DNA of 64,000 nucleotides from Promerops cafer (taxonomy: Eukaryota > Chordata > Aves > Passeriformes > Nectariniidae), in NCBI GenBank assembly GCA_013398275.1, contig VZSE01006226.1, positions 333,396 through 397,395 of the forward strand. Direction: 5' to 3'. Under the pieces are notes generated by a model. That model did not search any database, had not been told where the DNA came from, and was given only the letters and a program-made list of their open reading frames with translations. Shown here piece by piece: positions 38,300 to 50,540 of the stretch (positions are counted from its first letter, which is position 1; each line of letters begins with the position of its first letter). A program made the translations under genes and the position numbers.

Positions 38300-38793
38300 G
38301 CAAACATGAGCTTGCTTTTTGGTGTTAGTTTGCCATCGTTTCTTTCCCCTAGGCCTAAATTGTCAGGCTTGTGGATGATGCTGGGACATGTACTGTAAGG
38401 TTTGCCTTGTTTTTCCTCATTTATTCCCTTTTTTCACCTCCTGAATTCTAAAAAGTCTACAGTGAATGAGTTCTGTTAGTGACCACACATTAATAGCAGA
38501 TTACTCCCATTTTACAGACACTCGCTGTACTGTCACTCATCAGTGCTATTCAAACCAGAGGTGCTGCTTTAGTGATCTGAATAACTCAACAAACTTGCTG
38601 AAACATGTTTATATCACAGATTTCATTGCCCTCTCCAGCTGGAATTTTTTAAAAGGAAGTAAAAGCTTCTGGGTAGGAGAATGTGGCAGATCATGCTGCA
38701 GAAACATCAGAGTGCTGACAGCCCTTCATGAGTACTAGCTCCTGTGATTAGCCTCTTTCAGACCATAATTAATATTATTATTCACTACAAATG

Positions 38794-38866
38794 TATTATT
38801 ATTATTATTATTATTGTTGTTGTTGTTGTTGTTGTTATTATTATTATTACTACTACTATTATTATG
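38794..38866 (+). repeat. compound trinucleotide microsatellite (ATT/GTT/ATT/ACT)
   Basis: ATT units, then GTT units, then ATT again, then ACT and ATT. The blocks differ by single substitutions that spread by slippage. It sits about 100 bp left of a CR1 copy. Confidence 0.92.
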
Positions 38867-38962
38867 TTCATTTTTTATTGTAACATAAATGGCACACAGT
38901 CAGCATTTGGTGCACACCCAATATATTGGAGCTATCCATGTTTTCAAGATGGTCCCATCACA

Positions 38963-39213
38963 TTTGAGAGGAAATGGCCTCAAATTATGCCAGAAGTTTA
39001 GGCTGGATATTAGGAGAATTTTCCTCACTAAAAGGATGGTCCAGCCCCAGTCCAGGCTGCCCAGGGCAGTGGTGGAGTCCCCATGCCTGGAGAGATTTAA
39101 AATCCATGTGGATGTGGCACCTGGGGACATGGGTTAGTGCTGGCCTTGCAGTGCTGGGGAATGGTTGGACCTGGTGATCTTTTTCCAACCTGAATGGTTC
39201 TATAATTCTATGA
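38963..39213 (+). mobile_element. CR1 LINE 3' fragment, nearly complete 3' end
   Basis: Runs from TTTGAGAGGAAATGGCCTCA through AGGCTGCCCAGGGCAGTGGT, GGAGAGATTTAAAATCCATG, GTGGCACCTGGGGACATGGG and GGTTGGACCTGGTGATCTTT to a TTCTATAATTCTATGA tail. This is the longest clean CR1 3' end here. The AT repeat that follows probably grew from its tail. Confidence 0.95.
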
Positions 39214-39270
39214 ATATATATATCCATATATCCATATATATATATACACACACACATATATATATATATT
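39214..39270 (+). repeat. AT/AC dinucleotide microsatellite
   Basis: TATATA blocks with CCATATA interruptions and an ACACACAC stretch, directly after the CR1 tail. It is probably seeded by that tail. Confidence 0.92.
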
Positions 39271-39345
39271 ACTTTCTGCTTGACAAAGAGATTTGAACTG
39301 CATCCCACCCATTCCACGATTAGATCTCCATCCTGAGAGCATGAG

Positions 39346-39367
39346 ATATATATATATATATATATAT
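39346..39367 (+). repeat. (TA)n microsatellite
   Basis: About 11 perfect TA units after GAGA. This run is separate from the one at 39214. Confidence 0.92.
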
Positions 39368-39469
39368 TCTCTTTCTGTGAATACAGATGAAGCTGCTGGG
39401 TTTCTCCTTTTCCTCCTCTGGAATATTTCCTGTGTGCTGGGGGCAAAAAGGCAGTTCACTTTCTCTAGC

Positions 39470-39767
39470 TGCGGGCAGCAGCAGGAGGGGAGCTGCTGGC
39501 TCCTCAGGCAGCCTGGGGTGCCCCGAGCCTTGCTGTGGGGGATCGGGGAGCTTTTGGGGCCCCTCCAGGGCTGGCACCGCAGGGGGCAGCGAGGAAGCCC
39601 AGACGTGCTCCTCTCCTGCCCTGGCGCGCCCGCAGGGAGGGCTGGAAAGGTGCTGCCAGTCTGGAGCTCCCTGCTCCGCTCCTTCCCTGCTCCTGCCGCC
39701 CCGGAGTGAAGCTGTCACCGGGTGGGTGCGCGTCCCTGGAGCGACAGGCTCGGAGGGAGCCGGGGGT
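39470..39767. other. GC-rich block between TA repeat and CR1, with CTCF-like site
   Basis: High-GC sequence (GGCGCGCCCGCAGGGAGG, CCTGCCGCCCCGGAG) directly before the CR1 at 39768. ACCGCAGGGGGCAGC at 39576-39590 resembles the CTCF core. Several overlapping open frames on both strands (112-175 codons) extend into the CR1 and look like GC-driven chance. It may be an older, unrecognised part of the same CR1 insertion or a unique element. Confidence 0.35.
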
Positions 39768-40134
39768 GCTCAGCCTGGGGAGGACACAGCTCCGGGGAGA
39801 CCCTGCTGGGGCCTCGCAACGCTTCACGGGGGCTACGGGCAAGATGGGGACAGATCTCTACTGGGGGGACAAGGGGCGATGGCTTGTAACCAACAGGGGG
39901 TCGATTCAGGGTAGATGGGAGGGAGAAGGGTTCTGCTGAGAGGGTGGACAGGGCCTGGAGTGCATTTCCCAGAGCAGCTGGGGCTGCCCCTTCATCCCTG
40001 GCAGTGCCCCAGGCCAGGCTGGACACTGGGGCTGGAGCAGCCTGGGACAGTGGAGGTGTCCCTGCCATGGCAGGGGTGGCCCTGGATGGGCTTCAAAGGT
40101 CTCTCCCAACCCAAATCATCCTGTGATTCTATGA
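39768..40134 (+). mobile_element. CR1 LINE fragment with internal deletion
   Basis: Begins GCTCAGCCTGGGGAGGACAC and AGCTCCGGGGAGACCCTGCT (upstream CR1 segment), continues GGGCAAGATGGGGACAG, then jumps to the late segment with GGCAGGGGTGGCCCTGGATG and TCTCTCCCAACCCAAATCAT, ending ATTCTATGAC. The middle CR1 part (AAATGGCCTCAAG...GGCTGCCCAGGG) is absent or replaced. It is GC-rich compared with the other copies. Confidence 0.85.
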
Positions 40135-42439
40135 CTTCGTTTTGGACTCTCAGCTTTCACCATCAGTTTCATAGAAAACACTGATTTTTTTCCACACAGA
40201 CCACTTATTTTAGTGGTACATGATGTAGTCAAACTCTGACTATTTTACTGTTCTATTGACTGAGTTTCTATTTATTAACATCAATTTCTCAGCTTTTCAG
40301 AGACACACTTTTGATTTCAAGGTACTTCCTGAATGTCTCCTCCTTTAATTAATCATTTATGAAATTAGATTTTACTATTCAAAAGCACCCTCAAAAACAA
40401 ATAGCTTAAAATGTAGGCTTATCTGTATAGCATCTATAATTACTTTCATGTATTTTTTCACAAAACAGATCTAGGTTAACGTCAAGTTCAGCTTCCTGCT
40501 ATAATTTAAATTTTCCTGGTGTGTTTTTTAAAGACTGCAACTGATAGACATCTTGTATTGAAAGAGCACCAGTTTTGCAACTGAGTGAAAATATGAAATG
40601 CTGAGCAAACTGTTATTACTGAGGTCATATTAGCTGTGAAGATACTACTTCTCATTGAAGGCATGTAAAGGTAATATTTTTTAGACAATACTACTATGAA
40701 TAAAAAAAAGTGTGTATAAAAATTGTTAAACTTAATTAGTAAGCAATATCCTACCTCGTGAACGATACCTTCAAGACACCATTTGAGTTCTGTGGTTGGC
40801 CAGGATACTTTATCAGAAGTTTAAATATCTGCTAAAATCATATTTTATCAGGATTTTTAATGTTAAATAGCATTTGTTTTGCAGTTTTAATGCAATTCTC
40901 TGGTGGCACAGTGTGCACAGTGTTTGCCTCAGTTTTTTTGTCCCTCATAGCTATTAGTGACTAGAAATAATCTAGAAATACTTGTGCTGTGGCATTTGCT
41001 TTGACTACTCCAATTACCATCTTTTCCCCACTTTTCTACACTCAGCTTTTTCTGTTTCAACATCAGAAATGCAGAAGGCAAAGTTGTCCCATTAATTCAA
41101 TTAAGCTCCTTGCTGTATGAATTTTATTGGCTTTAAGTGACTCATTTTGGAGTTTATGTGCGTGTGTATGCTTTGTCTGCTTAGATCTTTTAAAAGAAAT
41201 AAAATTAGATATATCTGGAACTTATAAGGCTTTTCTTTTATGGTTTTCCATGTAAAAGGAGTTGAAGAAGAAAAAAAATGATTCATTTAACTGCATAATT
41301 AGCTGGGCAAAGGGGCCAATATTGTTATTTCAGAGCTCTGAGGCCTATGTGGTGGTTGCTTTTGGTCTGTGACAATAATAGGACAGATATTTCATTTGCA
41401 TCTGAGGTCATCAGCACAACTTTGGAGTGGGATAACCATTTTTAGATGAGCCATACAATGACAGGCAGTGTAGTAACAACTTTATTTACCCTGTTTTACC
41501 TCGTACAGCTTCTTGTGGGATGAAATAGAAGCTTCTCACTAGAACCTACATTTTTGTATCTGCACAGTGGAGGAGGCAAAGGTCACCGAAGTTCACGGTG
41601 TATTTTGAAAGTTTTGCTTTATCAAAGAACATTTGGACGATTTTACTCTTTCAGTGAACAGCAGTTGAAGTGGGAACTGCTGACAACAAGGTGGCAGGAG
41701 GCCCACAGCCACTGAAGAATTGAGAAGAGGATTTTGGGGCAGCAAATGTGGGATCTTAGACCAAAATGTGGTTGTAGCCTGAAGTGAAAGACAAACGTCT
41801 CTAGGGCGTATGGGAAGTGTTGATAGCCAAGCCCAGCTGAAGAAATCAATTTGAAGTCCTCTATAAGCTCTTACATACATGACCTGCCCATAAGTCTCTC
41901 TGAAATGAGCCTGTGCTTCATGAACAAGTGGGATTTATTGCTGGTTTTCTGTGTGCAGCATGTTATTTAGTATCTAGTGCCTTAATTTTTAGAAAGTTTG
42001 CCTCCCACGCCTGTAACACCCCTGGGAAGGCTGCACCTTTTGCTTTGTGTTTGAGGTGGCACTGGGGGAATGCGACAGAACAAGGCTGATTGTCTTCTTC
42101 TGCCTTCCACCTGCCCAGAGCTGCCGTGGGGAGCCTGCCCAGGACCTCGCCCTGCATCTTTTCCATCATTCCCTCACAAACACAGGGAATGATGGCTGCT
42201 GAGAGACTGAACAGCCTTGCTGCAGAATTACAAAGATTTTTAAGGGATGCTATGTAAATCTTGTGTTTATATTGGCCATGCTTGGGATTATATGGGATCT
42301 GCTTTTCCCATGCTGATAGGCATTTTATTTTTGTTTTCTTCCTTAAAACGGAATGCAGTCCAGGAGCTGATGGATGCAGCCTTTATTCAACATCCATCAC
42401 ATCATAGCAGTAGGAAGTAAACTCTGATAAATATTATTT

Positions 42440-42640
42440 GAATGTGCTTTCACTCTATTTTGGTTTGCTAATCTGATCAAATATCCAGAGGTTTAATTGC
42501 ATTCTCCCGATCAGTAATGCTAATAATGATTTTAATTTTATCATATTATTGGCCCCTATAAAAAGAAGTCCATATGATTATTGCATTATTAATGAGCTGG
42601 AGAAAGTAGTCAAATTCAACAGAAGCCTGATTTGATGGTA
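42440..42640. promoter_or_regulatory. candidate conserved non-coding element
   Basis: A repeat-free AT-rich block with homeodomain-type TAATGA, ATTAAT and TTAATTGC sites and paired CTGATCA-like words. Chosen by composition and lack of repeats only. Confidence 0.22.
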
Positions 42641-43800
42641 TTTTTCCTCATAAATATAAAATAATTTTTTTTATTAGATTGAACATGCACAAGAAAAAAA
42701 AAAAACCTCTAAAAAGACATATATTTTAGGAGGATCAGATGAAGCAGCCAGAAGTCTCAAACAATGAACTTCTGCTTCTTATGTAAAAGGATACTTGTTG
42801 GGAATAGTGTAAGGTATTATTTTTAACCTGTGATCAATACACAGAGCTGCCAAGGACCATAATTATCTCAAATTCTATATGACTTGTTGTTGGATATTTT
42901 TCCCAAATAAATATATTGCTGAGATTTACTCATCTGTAATTTTTAGTTTCTGTTTATGCTCTGTTAAATGCACAGTGCAAGTTCCAGTCTCCTGGTTACT
43001 CTGAACCCATTTTTTACATAGTGAAAAAATATTTTGTGCAGGTGACCTGGGTTTGTTTTACCCTGGATTAAGCTTCTGTTGTAGACCAGATGTGCCCTCT
43101 TAAAAGGCAGATTTCCCAGAGTTCTGCTTGGCTTACCTGGGGAATTAGATGTTCCATGAGAACCTGGAGTGCAGGAGCATCCCATATTTTCTCTCCAAAA
43201 CAGAGCACCGTCCTACCCAGCAGAATTTTATTTGGCTGCCTGTGGTCCAGTGTCTGCTTTGTTTTAATGCATTTCGTGTTGAGATTCACTGAGGTGGAGG
43301 CAGGCAGCAAAAGGGGCTCTCTTAGAATGTGTCTCAAGCCATATTTTAAATTGGATTCAGGTGAAAACTGTGCTTTCCTTGGCGAATCCTCCCTGGTCGT
43401 GTCTGTGCAAGAGCTGGTGCTCACTCGGTGCTCAAGCCTAGCCCCCCACGAGGGGAGCAAAGCACCAGGTGTTTGACACACTCTGCCCCTGAGCCTACCC
43501 TCCCTCAGGACAGCTCCTCCTGAGCATGAGCTGGAGCCAGGATGGCCTTTTGAGGTGTGTGTGCTTGAGCTGTCCTGGGGTGGCTTTCCCTGGGAGAGCC
43601 TGAGGACGTTCCCTGAGGTTCGGCACCGCCGTGGAGCCGGCTGGGGGCTGGGATGTGTGACAGGCTCTTGGTCATCCGTGGAGCTGCTGCTCTGAGCTGC
43701 TTCAGCAGGCAGGGAGAGCAGGGATATGTCCCTCAGCCCACCTCACATGAGAGGTCTGAGCATCAGGAGAGGTCTGGGATCCCTCTTCTTGTCCTTAGAG

Positions 43801-43830
43801 GTTGGGTTGGGTTGGGTTGGGTTGGGTTGG
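43801..43830 (+). repeat. (GTTGG)6 pentanucleotide repeat
   Basis: Six perfect GTTGG units. G-rich with GGG runs split by TT, so it has some G-quadruplex potential. Confidence 0.95.
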
Positions 43831-45787
43831 AGCGTGTTCCCCGTGCTGTTCCCAGCCCCAGCCCTCCCCTGCCCCTGTGCCTGAGCTTTTTGCTTTGCTC
43901 AGTGGTGTTTGCCACTAGGTTACCCAGTGCTTGCTGTCCTTCACAGCTGTAATTAGTTTTTGGTGATCCTGGCTTTTTTCTACTTTTTAAAAATTTTTTC
44001 CTAACTGTAGTGACAACCCAGATGCTCCAGCTATTTTCCAGGTGAACTTACTGATAATAGTTGGAACTGCAATAATGCAAAATCCTCCCTGTCATATTTC
44101 AACAAGAGAGTTCTTTTTAGTCATTAAATCTGCTAAAAGGATGGTTATCTATTTAAATCTGTTGCCAAAGTAATTAACCCTGAAAAGTAATTCCCCTGCC
44201 AAATCAAATCAGGGTTGTTTTTTTCTGAAATTCTTTTTAAAAGACAGTAATTCCTGCCAGCAAAGGGTCCTTAAGAGAATTCTGAAAGAGATTTTAGAGT
44301 TGTGCCATTTTCCTTCTTTCAGGCTCAGTGGAAGAAGCAATTGAGTCCCTTTTCTCAGTAAAGCTATCCCCAGCAATCATGGCAAGAGGCTGCGTAACAA
44401 TAAAGGTGTAAATGGGAAAACAGCTCTTGTTGGATAGAGAGCTTGTCCCACCCCACACCTCAGCAAGGCACTGATAGAACATTTCCTAAAAGAAAAATGA
44501 AATATGGAGTTATAAATACAGATGAGTATGGGGTTGGTTTCTTGTCTTTTTTCCCCCACCAAAGGTCCATAGCTCAGCTCTGAAGCAAAAATAGCAGCGG
44601 GGTGGCACATTGCAGCAGAAGGTGAGGGGGCAAGATAGCGAGGCAGGAGGTCAGTGGGGCCAGAATATCTGCAGACAGCTGCTGTTGGGCCCTGTTTAGG
44701 TTTTTCTCTGGTTATGCAGATTAAAGTATCATTTTTCAGAACTGTGGCACAGTCAGGGATTTTTGATTTTGGAAACTTCCTGCTGTTTGTTTCTACTGCG
44801 TTCCCAGGAAATACAGCTTAACTCATTGCTTTTGTAAACAGGCAAGATGATAGCAAGTGATTATTCCAAAGAGAGTAGCTGATGAATTGCTGATACCTGA
44901 GCATAAATATCCTCTTAAAGCCCTCAGGACTAACTGCTCACTCCAACGAGAGTGCTCAGGCACTAATGGAAAGATGTCCTGAGCCTTCAGGACAATGTTG
45001 ATGGCCTCAGTAGGCACAAGTTTTTCTTTAGTCCTCAAGCGAGTCCTGGGCTCAGGAATGTAATAAAAATTTTAATACTAGAGCTCTGGTTTTTCATACT
45101 TAAAAAAATCCCAAACCACAAACCCTTCTGTTTCCCTAGAACACAAATGTGGAGTCTTGCTGGCTAATTGGAGGAATTCTCTCTAAACTTTTGCCTTTTT
45201 TTTAATTAACATTTTTTAAATTATAGCAGCCGAATTTTAAAAACACAATAGTTTTCAGATCATTTTCAAGCTCGGGGGAAAAAAAAAAAATCTTCTCTGG
45301 TTTTCTTTTTTCCTCTTAATTTACACGTGGGCAGGATGACATTCCCAAGGGAATTTTGTGCTTGTACTGCAATATGCAGCACAACTAGTAAAAGTGTCAC
45401 AGCTTTAATCACGTGTGCCTTTGGAAGGACACCAAGGCCGGATCATTGCCCTCCAAAAGAGACAAAAAAGGGGGAAGGAGCACAGGATTGCTGCGTTCCC
45501 TCTGCTGCTCTCTGTGCTCTGCCTTGGCTGGAGGAGTGTCCCTCTCGCTGACTGTGTGGCTGGAGACCACTCAGCTAACCAGCAGCTGCAGTGTCAGCTC
45601 CTGCTGACATTTGCACTCACAAGGAGCCTCGTCATTGATCTGGTGTTGATCTCACTCACAGTGACTAAGCCTAAGTGAAATCCTCAGGTTCAGTTCAGCT
45701 TCTCAGACCAGGCCTGAGTTCTCTTCCTGGTTTTAATGCTGCAAAAGCTTTGACCTCGTTCAGCTTCAACCCTGTACGTCCTCGAAG

Positions 45788-45844
45788 GGCTGGGACTGGA
45801 TGGTCCTGAGGGTCCCTTCCAACCCCATCCATTCTGTGATTCTA
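45788..45844 (+). mobile_element. CR1 LINE 3' end fragment
   Basis: GGCTGGGACTGGATGGTCCT, GAGGGTCCCTTCCAACCCCA and TCCATTCTGTGATTCTA are the CR1 3' end. Only the last ~60 bases are kept. Confidence 0.9.
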
Positions 45845-48800
45845 AATGCTTTAACCAAAAGATTTTGAATTAAGAGAGTTGGTTTGGGTTTTTTCTGGAA
45901 TGCAGAAACCCTGAGTTGATCGTGGTGCAGATAGTGCAGGTCTGGCCCTTGTAGGAAGCAGCAGAGGTGGCAGTGAGCAGGGGGAAGGACAGCTCTGGGA
46001 TGTGTTGGCTCTGTCACCTGGGAACTACGGGCTCATCAGGGCACATACTCTACAGGCTCCAGTTTTGTTCTTGTGCTTGCTTAAATCCACTTATCCACGT
46101 GATACAGGGCTCAGATCTCTGCAGAGGCTGGAATCACAATCTTGGAAGACATAAAAGGGGACAGGTCCACGGGTGAATCTCAAGGCTGCTTTAAGTGCAG
46201 CTCCTGGAGCAATCAGTGACTCCAGGCTGAGAGTGCACAAGACCATTGAAAAGAAGTCCAGGGGAGGTGGGATGGGGCTCTGGCTCCTCGTGGTGATTTC
46301 TACAAATGTTGCTTACTCATTGTCAGCTCAAGCAGGTAGACATCAGTCTCCTGAGAGACAATGACTTCCCTCCAGGCCTCTGAAGCCTTTCCCTTTTCTT
46401 CCCCCAAACTGGAATGCTTTGCCATTTATGCAGATGGTTTTTCTTATTCTATTATGTAACAGAACCACTGGTTACATCTGTTACTGTTCAATTAAGCTTT
46501 TCAGGTCACTTTTAGAGGACAGCAGTGCCTTTCCAGAGTACTGAATCCACTGGTATGGCATTGACTCAAACCTAACCAGGGGATTTCACCATTTTGTGTG
46601 GCTGTAATTACTATTCCATGCAAAAGCATACAAAACGGACACTTTGTTCTTTGCTGTGCTGCCTGTTCTCCTAATCTTTGTGATTATGAATTTACAGTGC
46701 ATAAGCACACAAAAATAAAGTGAAAAGAATATAAAGGCTGCCTTTTGCTGCATTCAGCTATGAAGAACTTAATTAAGTAGGTGGTTAAGGAAATACAAAT
46801 TGTAACTTGTTTTTATAGATATTACTGTGAGCTGCCATCTATGCCTGCAATGAGATTTATTCATAAAGATCTTGACTTCTACCAAATGTCTTCTACTGGC
46901 CTAAAAACCCATTATTTAACTTTGGGATTTAATGTGAATTCCTTTATCCACATCCAGCACATAACACAAAGAGTAACTTCCCACCTTTGGTGTGAACGCA
47001 GTTCTTTCCTTGAGTATTGACTTTGACCTTATGCCAACCTAATAACACCAAAAAAGTAGAAATGAAAGGTGTCACCCTTGGAAAACTACACATGTACAAG
47101 CAGTTTTAACTTGTGATTTCCATAGTTGTTAGCCCCTGGTTTTGACATTATTTTAGGCTGTCTTTATTTAAGGAATAACAGCCCTTCAAAATATGTCACA
47201 TTTAAAACATGGGTGACAAATGGGTTTCTATTTCCAGAAAAAGAAATGTTGGGTTTTTTAGGTTTCTCTGCACCAAAAAAATAATAATATAATGTTAAAT
47301 CTCGCATGTCCCAAGCTGTGATTTGGGGGTAGTTTATTTCATTTGTTTTCCCTGGATTGTTTGGCAGGAGAAGGGAAAGTGTTCTGGATTCTATTTTAAA
47401 CATTAGAATGCTATTGTGAATCTTGCATTTAATTCACTACCTGGTGGGAAGAACATTGAATTTTTTTCCCCTGTCACTGTAGTATATCAAGCTTTTAAAT
47501 GCATTTCTTTGGTGTTTTCCTGCCTAGAGATGTTTGATAAAATGTGGATGGGTTGATAGACAGACAGACCAAGGGATTGATTTATTTGGGTGCAGACATA
47601 ATTTATATAGGTCTGTAGGTACACTCCTATCTCCATATGTGCATACATAAATATCAGAGAAAGCAACACATTTTCTAGACAATACAAATTGCAGGGTTTA
47701 AATTCTTCTGGAATTGTAGGAAGGCATTTTTGCTTTTTGATTGTGGTCTGACAGCATCCCCGTCCCCAGGATGTCAAGTTTTTGGGAGAGAACGTGCATG
47801 TTCCTTGAGACAGCTGGTAGGATCCAATAATGTTTGAGGGCTAAAAATTTGAGTCTACTTAACAGCCTTCCCAGTTTGCTTCCATTCCCATTTCCAGGGT
47901 GTAAATAGCATTTTAGCATTCTGATGCTGATGATAATTTGTGCTCACGTTCCTATTTTACAGTTAAAAAGGTGATGATTATGTTCTTCTGCTCTCTAGTT
48001 TTACCTGTGCCTAAGCAGACACGTCATTGAATGCTTAATTTTTGTCAGGGCTTTCTAGAGATGATGATGTATTGAAGCACAGCCTCAGCTGCATTTCTAA
48101 ACTAACCATATGTCCATTGAAGACTTGCATATGTTAAGCAAAGCTTGGTTGACTTGATCCTTAAGCAAGCCTCAGCAGCAGTTTCTAGTAGAGTTTTAAA
48201 TGGATAAAATGTGGGGAGATGCAGATAGTGGCTAAAATTGTTGATAGTAACTAGCTGGGGATGGAAGGAGCTGACCTCATGGACCTGCCTTTCAAGTCGT
48301 GCTGGGGATTGGAATGTGCAGCTTGACAGAGTGAGAAGACACTTTGAATATTCCCAGTTTGGAGGAGTAGGATGGTACCTAGTGGAGGTGGTTCTAGACT
48401 GCACATTTTAGCTATAGCAACGCAGATTTTTGTCTCTTTACTCCCACCTCTAGTATTTTCTGAATACTCTCTAAATGCCTGTGGAGCAGCAGTGAACCTT
48501 GATTAAGTGATGGAACATAACTGAGGAAATTAATAGTAATTCAGCGTACAAATGCCTGACCTAAAGCTGAAGTTAACAGCAAATAAATTATCACTGTTTC
48601 CAGAGGGTGTTTTCATTGTGGGTGTGGTATAAAGTGAATATTCTGGATGTGGGTATTGATGGGGAAAACCTTTGATCTGCCACATCTTTATCAAACAAGC
48701 TGAAAGGGAAAGCTGTCTTTGAAGCTGGAAGGCTTTATGGCTGCCATAGTTAACGTGAAGCTTGCTAGAGTTAGACACGACCTGCTCCATTTTAACACTA

Positions 48801-50540
48801 ATTTTGTAAGTATTGTGTTTCCTCCTAATTGCTACAGGAGCAAAACCACTTTTCTGAAAAACTAGACCTTTCCATGGTTATCTGTAACTGACTAGAAGGA
48901 TTCTAAAAAAGGAGTAATTTTATTGGTGATGTGCTGCTTTCAGGGAAGGTTTTACATTCTGTTCATGCACAGAGAGTTTTGCATGTGGAGGTTTTAGAAT
49001 GTTTCTGTTGTCATTCCTTATAAAAAACCCCTTGTTTTCCAAATGGAACGTGCAAAGGCCTTAATTTAGACTACTAAATACAAATGATTGAATCCATCTT
49101 GAACATGAGAAAATAACTCTAGCAGCATCTACTCTTCCCTCACCTGCACTGCTGGTGATCATCTTGATACCTGGTTTGTGTTATGACTCAACAGACAATC
49201 TGGATTGATTTTTCTTGTAATAGATCCTCTGCAGGTCAGAGATGTACAAAATTATTTTCTTTGAGGGAAGATTTATGTTACTCATGGCTTAGAAACATCT
49301 CTTTCAATGGGTGGGAAGACCAGCCTTTGCTTTGTAAGGAAACAAAAATTTCAGCAAGAGCAGAATTTTTAGGATTGGCATCTTCAGGTTCCATTCATCA
49401 CCTTACACAGCAGCAGCAGAGAATGTCAGGACATTGGTCTGGAGCTGGACTTTGGGGAACTGTTCATTTATTTGCTGTATTGAAGCTGTGGGGATTTATT
49501 TCATTGCAGCTTTTGAGCCTCATATTTTTCTGTAGGGAAAGGAACTGTGTTGGAATCTTAAATGGGCAGCTTTTACTTTCAGCAGTCAGAGGCAGGTTTG
49601 AATTTCACCACTGGATTTTTTGGGTTGGTTTAACTGTTCCCTGAGGCAGGTGTGGTTTGTGTTCAGGGGTCCTGTCTTTTCTAACATTTTGCTGAGTGTT
49701 TAGAGAAAACAACTTGTCTCTGTGTCCTGGAGTGAGGTATTTGCTGCAAAAAGGGCAGGACGGAGGAAACAGAGGCACCTGGGACAAGTCTCTTCACTGA
49801 TGTATGAAATAAATCAGGCTTTTCCTTTCTTTGGGGATAACTATTAAGCTGAAGGTGGGTTTTGTAGTGATTTTATTGATAAAAGCCAGGTAGGCATGGA
49901 GCTGCAGAGGAACATACAGACCATCCCTAAAGCAGGTTTCTAATGTAGGTAAAGGAATCACATGTTCCTTCATGTGTCAAGCACTTCAGATTTCCCAAAG
50001 CTGAAGCTGACAATGAAGTGCTTGCTTCTAATATCCATTTCTTGGAACCTTACTGCTGCTGTGGCAGTAGTTCCCCTCAGCTGCCTAATTTCAGGTGACG
50101 TCTCTGGAATATTACAGCCTTGATTTTGAAGCTAAGAGCTCTGTTTCTCCTATTACCAAGCAGCCTGACTTAAATAATTTCACAGGAACAGAATGCTTTT
50201 TCTCTAGAACTGAATCTACAAGTCCAATCACATTAGTACCCAGACAGAAAAAGGAGGAAAGAATTTAAACAGGTATTTCCAGAATAACTTTTTCTAGGAA
50301 AATACCTTACGGACATTTCTGTGGATCCTGGAGATGCCATTTAATATTGGTCTACATTTTAACACATTTTCTTGATCTTTTCATGAGCAACTTGATATTA
50401 TTTTTGTTTCTCACAATTATTTGCCATTTTATGGGAAATGGAGAGGTAGGGGACATTAATGGAATGCACTTCTGTTAATGGATTATGGCATTTCTGCATG
50501 TGATGGCTTTTTGCTTTAGTCCAGTGACTACTCTAGTGGT

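Noticed and set aside
38014..38307. Long minus-strand open frames of repeated LSFPF
   Set aside because: Pure translation of the GGAAA array; no gene.
39320..40068. Overlapping 112-175 codon frames on both strands
   Set aside because: They run through TA repeat, GC block and CR1 sequence; not coding.
43134..43481. Minus-strand open segment ending at a strong donor-like CCCCAG|GTAAGC
   Set aside because: The frame continues past the donor, no partner exon was found, and the product has no recognised similarity.
49183..49644. 153-codon plus-strand open frame
   Set aside because: Hydrophobic mixed composition, no splice or domain support.
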